Positions 6,087 through 8,846 of a stretch of 8,846 nt of DNA are shown here, one piece after another. Within the stretch, counting starts at the first letter, position 1; each line of letters opens with the position of its first letter. The DNA comes from Phycisphaerales bacterium. GTDB taxonomy: Bacteria > Planctomycetota > Phycisphaerae > UBA1845. The notes under the pieces were generated by a model. The model was given only the letters and a program-made list of their open reading frames with translations, searched no databases and had not been told where the DNA came from. A program made the translations under genes and the position numbers. The stretch spans positions 1-8,846 of the forward strand of contig JACKHG010000033.1 of NCBI GenBank assembly GCA_020639115.1. Direction: 5' to 3'.

Positions 6087-6091
6087 GGAGG
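6087..6091 (+). promoter_or_regulatory. Ribosome binding site that fixes the dockerin gene start
   Basis: GGAGG lies 8 nt before ATG 6100. An in-frame ATG at 6001 would add 33 proline-rich residues ahead of a clean signal peptide and would be translated through the 6013-6040 hairpin. ATG 6100 is therefore the better start. Confidence 0.8.
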
Positions 6092-6099
6092 ATAAACGG

Positions 6100-7362
6100 A
6101 TGAAAACACGCATGCTGATTGCCGGCGCCCTCCTGGCGTTGGGGATCGAAAATACCCACGCGGCGGATTGCGCCCGACTGCAGGTGGATCTCGTGTCATC
6201 GGCTCAGCCGCAGCTGCGCGACCCCATTGGGGGTTTCAGCGAGTTCGACGGTCCGGACGATCACGCGATCTACCTGGGCGGTACGGATTGGGTGATCGAC
6301 GAGGACACCGGGCAGGTCATTGACGGCGTGATCGACACGAACGGTCCGGGCGAGGTCCTGGACTTCGGCATGATTTTCGCAAACGCGGGTGACGCCGGAG
6401 GCTACGACCGGCAGGTCAAGCAGCTTCACGAATACCGCTTGGGGCCCGCGTACGCAGCCGGTGTCGACGACGCGACGCTGGAATCGGCCAAGCTGCGGAT
6501 CGTGATCGACCACGTGATCGACGTCAGCCTGAGCGGCGCCACGGACTTGGTGGGGCCCGCGACGGTGTATGTGAACGTGTTCGCGGGCGACGGCGTGCTC
6601 AACGCGGTGCCGGCTGCCCAGGCCGATTTCGATCGGTGCGACCGCAAGCTGCCGGCGACGTGGGACGTGGTGCACGCGCTGGAGAGCCCGCGGGGTTTTC
6701 TGATCTCGCAGGACGAGATCGACTTCTACGGCGGCGCGATCACGGTGGACATCGACGTGACCGCGCAGGTGCGCAGCCTGCTGGCGGCTGACGAGCCGTT
6801 TGCCGGATTCACGCTGGCGGGGTCGGACGTGAGTGACTTTGTCTGGCTGAGCGTCGACGGCGGCGGGGGGATTTTCATGCAGTTGCCGCGGTTGATTCTC
6901 ACCGGGCCGTTCCGGGGCGATCTTGACGGCAGCACGACGATCGACCTGCTCGACTTCGCCGCGCTGCAGCGATGTCAATCCGGTCCGGGTATTCCCGCGG
7001 CGCCGGGGTGCGCGGCAGGCGATCTGGATCAGGACGGCGACGTGGACGTGGACGACGCGGTGCTGCAGATCGCGCAGTTGCACGGGCCGGACGATCCGTG
7101 TGCGGACGCGACGCTGCGCACGGTCGCGTTGCCGGCGCTGGATGAGCAGGCGGGCCGCGTGCGCCGTGGGCTGTTGGGGGATTTCAACGGTGACGGCGCC
7201 GTGAACGCTGCGGACCGGGCGTTTTTCGAGTCGTGCGTGGCGGCTGGCGGCGGCGCTGTGGACAAGGCCTGCCGGTCGGCGGACCTGACGCATGACGGCG
7301 TGGTCGACGAGGCGGATGCGCGGTTGTTCCGCGGCATTTTCGGTCCGCCCCGCGCAGATTAG
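6100..7362 (+). CDS. Secreted protein with two pairs of dockerin-type calcium-binding loops
   Basis: The 420-residue product starts with a signal peptide (MKTRMLIAGALLALGIENTHA, cleavage near residue 21). A body of about 250 residues follows, ending ITVDIDVTAQVRSLLA ... LPRLILTG, similar in layout to the preceding PEP-CTERM protein. The C-terminus holds four EF-hand-like 12-residue loops: DLDGSTTIDLLD (from 274), DLDQDGDVDVDD, DFNGDGAVNAAD (from 361) and DLTHDGVVDEAD (from 395). All four keep Asp at loop positions 1 and 12, and the last three have D5-G6. They form two dockerin type I-like pairs joined by a linker of about 30 residues. Dockerins classically bind cohesins in cellulosomes. In planctomycetes they are common on secreted proteins, and their partners are mostly unknown. 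No cohesin or enzyme motif was seen. ATG 6100 is set by the GGAGG at 6087. Confidence 0.85.
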   Translation: MKTRMLIAGALLALGIENTHAADCARLQVDLVSSAQPQLRDPIGGFSEFDGPDDHAIYLGGTDWVIDEDTGQVIDGVIDTNGPGEVLDFGMIFANAGDAGGYDRQVKQLHEYRLGPAYAAGVDDATLESAKLRIVIDHVIDVSLSGATDLVGPATVYVNVFAGDGVLNAVPAAQADFDRCDRKLPATWDVVHALESPRGFLISQDEIDFYGGAITVDIDVTAQVRSLLAADEPFAGFTLAGSDVSDFVWLSVDGGGGIFMQLPRLILTGPFRGDLDGSTTIDLLDFAALQRCQSGPGIPAAPGCAAGDLDQDGDVDVDDAVLQIAQLHGPDDPCADATLRTVALPALDEQAGRVRRGLLGDFNGDGAVNAADRAFFESCVAAGGGAVDKACRSADLTHDGVVDEADARLFRGIFGPPRAD

Positions 7363-7474
7363 AGCAAGCTCCATTCAAGCGTAGCGGGCGTGCCCCGATT
7401 CTCTTCGAGCACGGACCCGCACGTTGACGCTACAGGTGGACTGGTGACGTATTGGCAAGCGGCAGTCATCGGGG

Positions 7475-7516
7475 CGCTGCCCCACCGGGCAGGATTGTGC
7501 ACCCGGTGGGGCGGCG
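7475..7516 (+). other. 15-bp stem-loop upstream of the pseudopilin-like gene
   Basis: CGCTGCCCCACCGGG (7475-7489) pairs with CCCGGTGGGGCGGCG (7502-7516) around a 12-nt loop; the one mismatch is a G-T wobble pair in RNA. An alternative smaller hairpin, GGGGC (7471-7475) with GCCCC (7479-7483), would compete for the same left arm. It lies 38 bp before the ATG. It could be a terminator of the dockerin transcript without a T-run, a leader switch, or a repeated palindrome. Confidence 0.5.
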
Positions 7517-7540
7517 TCATCCGAGCGGACACGGTGGTTC

Positions 7541-7545
7541 AAGGA
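7541..7545 (+). promoter_or_regulatory. Ribosome binding site for the pseudopilin-like gene
   Basis: AAGGA lies 9 nt before ATG 7555 but only 3 nt before the in-frame ATG 7549, so 7555 is the favoured start. Confidence 0.6.
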
Positions 7546-7554
7546 TGCATGTCC

Positions 7555-8376
7555 ATGAACGCTAGAGCAGGAAGCAGCGGCCGGGGCGCGCGGGTAGCGC
7601 GGCGATCCGGCGGTTTCACGCTGGTCGAGTTGCTGGTGGTGATTTCGATCATTGCGCTCTTGATCTCCATTTTGCTGTCGAGCCTGAAGAAGGCGCGGAC
7701 GCAGGCGAAGCGGGTGGTGTGCGCGAGCCGGTTGAAGCAGTTGCACCTGGCGCACCTGGCGTACGCGCTGGACAACAACGGCGTGTTCGTGCCGGCGGGG
7801 CTCTCGTCGACCGGGAGTTTCCCGCTGTGGTACCTGAGCGCGGAGGACGGCGGTGCGTTTGCGCCGTACTGGTGCGGGCGCAAGAGCGAGGAGGAGCCGC
7901 TGCTGCGCTGCCCGTCGGACCGCGACCCCTACCCCATTGAGAAAAATCCAGCGATGGCGCACGATTCGCAGACGAGCTACGGGCTCAACTCGTGGGCGCG
8001 GCGCAGCGCCCCGGGTTCGAACGTGTACGAGCGCTGGGGTCCGGGCGGCAACACGCTGGAGCGGTGCCGCCATGCGGGCACGACGATGCTGATGGCGGAG
8101 ATCTGGCGGTGGCACGCGATCATGGATCGCGATGCGGTCGCGACGGGCACGTGGGACGCGCACTACGCCGCGAAGCCGGGCCAGGAGTTGCAGTACCCGG
8201 GCAACCTGGAGTGGGACGACGCCGAGCGGCACGGCGGGGTGTTGAATTTCCTGTTCGTGGACGGGCACGTGAGCCCGCGGAAAAAGTCCGAGGGCGTTCC
8301 AAAAGCGGCTGAGGAGGCTGCGTTCTGGGGCCCGGGCTACGAGACGGCGGACCTGTCCGCGGGTGATTCGCGGTGA
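7555..8376 (+). CDS. Prepilin-type protein with N-terminal methylation motif and H-X9-DG domain
   Basis: The 273-residue product has a type II secretion/type IV pilus signal: a basic leader to G20, then FTLVELLVVISIIALLISIL (from 21), with the conserved Glu at mature position 5 (E25). A prepilin peptidase would cut between G20 and F21 and methylate F21. The globular part contains C-x-S-R-L-K-Q-L and LLRCPSDRDP, typical of this family. Near the C-terminus H226 is followed by nine residues and D236-G237 (HGGVLNFLFVDG), the H-X9-DG signature of planctomycete pseudopilin-like proteins. These families are greatly expanded in planctomycetes and mostly of unknown role. No pilin assembly genes are nearby, so it is probably one of many paralogues. 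The frame is open further upstream to 7390, but no signal precedes earlier starts. Confidence 0.88.
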   Translation: MNARAGSSGRGARVARRSGGFTLVELLVVISIIALLISILLSSLKKARTQAKRVVCASRLKQLHLAHLAYALDNNGVFVPAGLSSTGSFPLWYLSAEDGGAFAPYWCGRKSEEEPLLRCPSDRDPYPIEKNPAMAHDSQTSYGLNSWARRSAPGSNVYERWGPGGNTLERCRHAGTTMLMAEIWRWHAIMDRDAVATGTWDAHYAAKPGQELQYPGNLEWDDAERHGGVLNFLFVDGHVSPRKKSEGVPKAAEEAAFWGPGYETADLSAGDSR

Positions 8377-8402
8377 TCTGGCGGGGCGGCTCCCGACGAA
8401 AC

Positions 8403-8431
8403 TCGACAGGTTCGGCGGGGGCGACGATACT
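8403..8431 (+). promoter_or_regulatory. Candidate promoter for the TolB-like gene
   Basis: TCGACA (8403-8408, 5 of 6 matches to TTGACA) and GATACT (8426-8431, 4 of 6) are separated by 17 bp. A second -10-like hexamer, TACAAT (8441-8446, 5 of 6), lies just downstream without a matching -35. The stretch 8377-8538 otherwise holds nothing recognisable. Confidence 0.4.
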
Positions 8432-8538
8432 CTCGCGCCATACAATCTACTCAAGGCCGCGGGCGGCGCGACCGTTCGGGGCCGATCGATAACATCAACC
8501 GGGACCCAAGAAGAGTCCAACCTGCAGGGAGTCACTTC

Positions 8539-8846
8539 ATGTTGAGGAAGCTGCGCCTCATCGGCGTTGTCGCGTTTGCATTTTCGGGTGTCGGGTCGGT
8601 TCGCGCTGCGGACACGCCGACGACGGATCAGTTCCTGTCGCACACGCGGCAGCTCACCTTCGAGGGGCGCAGCGCGGGCGAGGGGTACTTTTCGCCCGAC
8701 GGCACCAAGATCATCTTCCAGAGCGAACGGGAACCGGACAACCCGTTCTACCAGATCTACATTCTCGATCTGACCACGGGCGAGACGCACCGCGTGTCGA
8801 CGGGGATGGGCAAGACGACCTGCGCGTTCTTCCAGCCGGGGACGGA
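8539..8846 (+). CDS. Secreted TolB-like beta-propeller protein (N-terminal 102 residues; runs off window)
   Basis: The reading from ATG 8539 stays open to the window edge. It begins with a signal peptide (MLRKLRLIGVVAFAFSGVGS, cleavage near VRA-A, residue 23-24). The mature part has RQLTFEG, then GYFSPDGTKIIFQSER (50-64) and YQIYILDLTTGETHRVSTG (71-89). This is the PD40 repeat pattern (SPDGxxIxF ... IYxxDLxxGxxxR) of the TolB/WD40-like propellers, which act in the periplasm or outside the cell as binding scaffolds. AGGGAG at 8526-8531 is 7 nt before the ATG. It is not TolB of the Tol-Pal system as far as can be seen: no tol or pal gene is adjacent. A C-terminal enzyme domain, as in some PD40-containing peptidases, cannot be excluded because the rest is missing. 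Confidence 0.8.
   Translation, partial: MLRKLRLIGVVAFAFSGVGSVRAADTPTTDQFLSHTRQLTFEGRSAGEGYFSPDGTKIIFQSEREPDNPFYQIYILDLTTGETHRVSTGMGKTTCAFFQPGT

Larger units (their letters stand above)
7363..7554. other. Spacer between the dockerin and pseudopilin-like genes
   Basis: These 192 bp are open in the pseudopilin-gene frame, but the upstream part lacks protein-like features and is better read as non-coding. They hold the large stem-loop at 7475-7516. A TTGACG (7424-7429) is present, but the nearest -10-like hexamer is poorly placed, so no promoter is called. Confidence 0.5.

Noticed and set aside
6196..7374. A 392-residue minus-strand open frame opposite the dockerin gene
   Set aside because: It has the His/Arg/Val-rich composition of a shadow frame, with no motifs; the plus strand has a signal peptide, a ribosome binding site and dockerin loops.
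7375..8790. A 471-residue open frame on the minus strand opposite the pseudopilin-like and TolB-like genes
   Set aside because: The product is arginine/proline-rich low-complexity sequence with no domain. It mirrors two well-supported plus-strand genes, and long antisense frames are expected at this GC content.

Overview
The window is GC-rich and densely coding. It most likely comes from a planctomycete, plausibly of the Phycisphaerae type. This is inferred from one neighbourhood combining a PEP-CTERM secreted protein, a protein with four dockerin-type calcium loops, a type II pseudopilin-like protein with the H-X9-DG motif, and a secreted TolB-like propeller protein. No rRNA, tRNA, CRISPR array or transposase gene was found.

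Left part, minus strand (1-1324): the first 57 codons of a DHH-family phosphoesterase (nrnA-like), then ribF (riboflavin kinase/FAD synthetase) upstream of it in transcription order. A 226-bp spacer between them holds a structured element resembling interspersed repeats seen in planctomycete and Bacteroidetes genomes. The start of ribF is scrambled by several apparent single-base indels, although its signature motifs survive in pieces.

Middle, plus strand (1547-5079): a GT4-type glycosyltransferase with an unresolved N-terminus, then asnS (asparaginyl-tRNA synthetase). The asnS ATG lies 7 nt downstream of a good -10 hexamer and has no Shine-Dalgarno, so it may be leaderless. Its central third is broken by many short indels, while both ends are clean. 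About 330 bp with two AT-rich 16-bp palindromes follow, then a small predicted membrane protein of unknown function.

Right part, plus strand (5245-8846): four genes for exported or surface proteins in a row. They encode a PEP-CTERM protein, a dockerin protein whose body resembles that of the PEP-CTERM protein, a pseudopilin-like H-X9-DG protein, and the start of a TolB-like protein running off the edge. The spacers between them carry strong GC-rich stem-loops. The genes share extracellular destinations, but no single pathway is demonstrated.

I do not see a clear-cut new system. The most useful second looks are the paired secreted proteins with different C-terminal sorting modules, the tandem palindromes at 4218-4252, the possible leaderless asnS, and the clustered indels in two normally essential genes, which suggest base-call errors.
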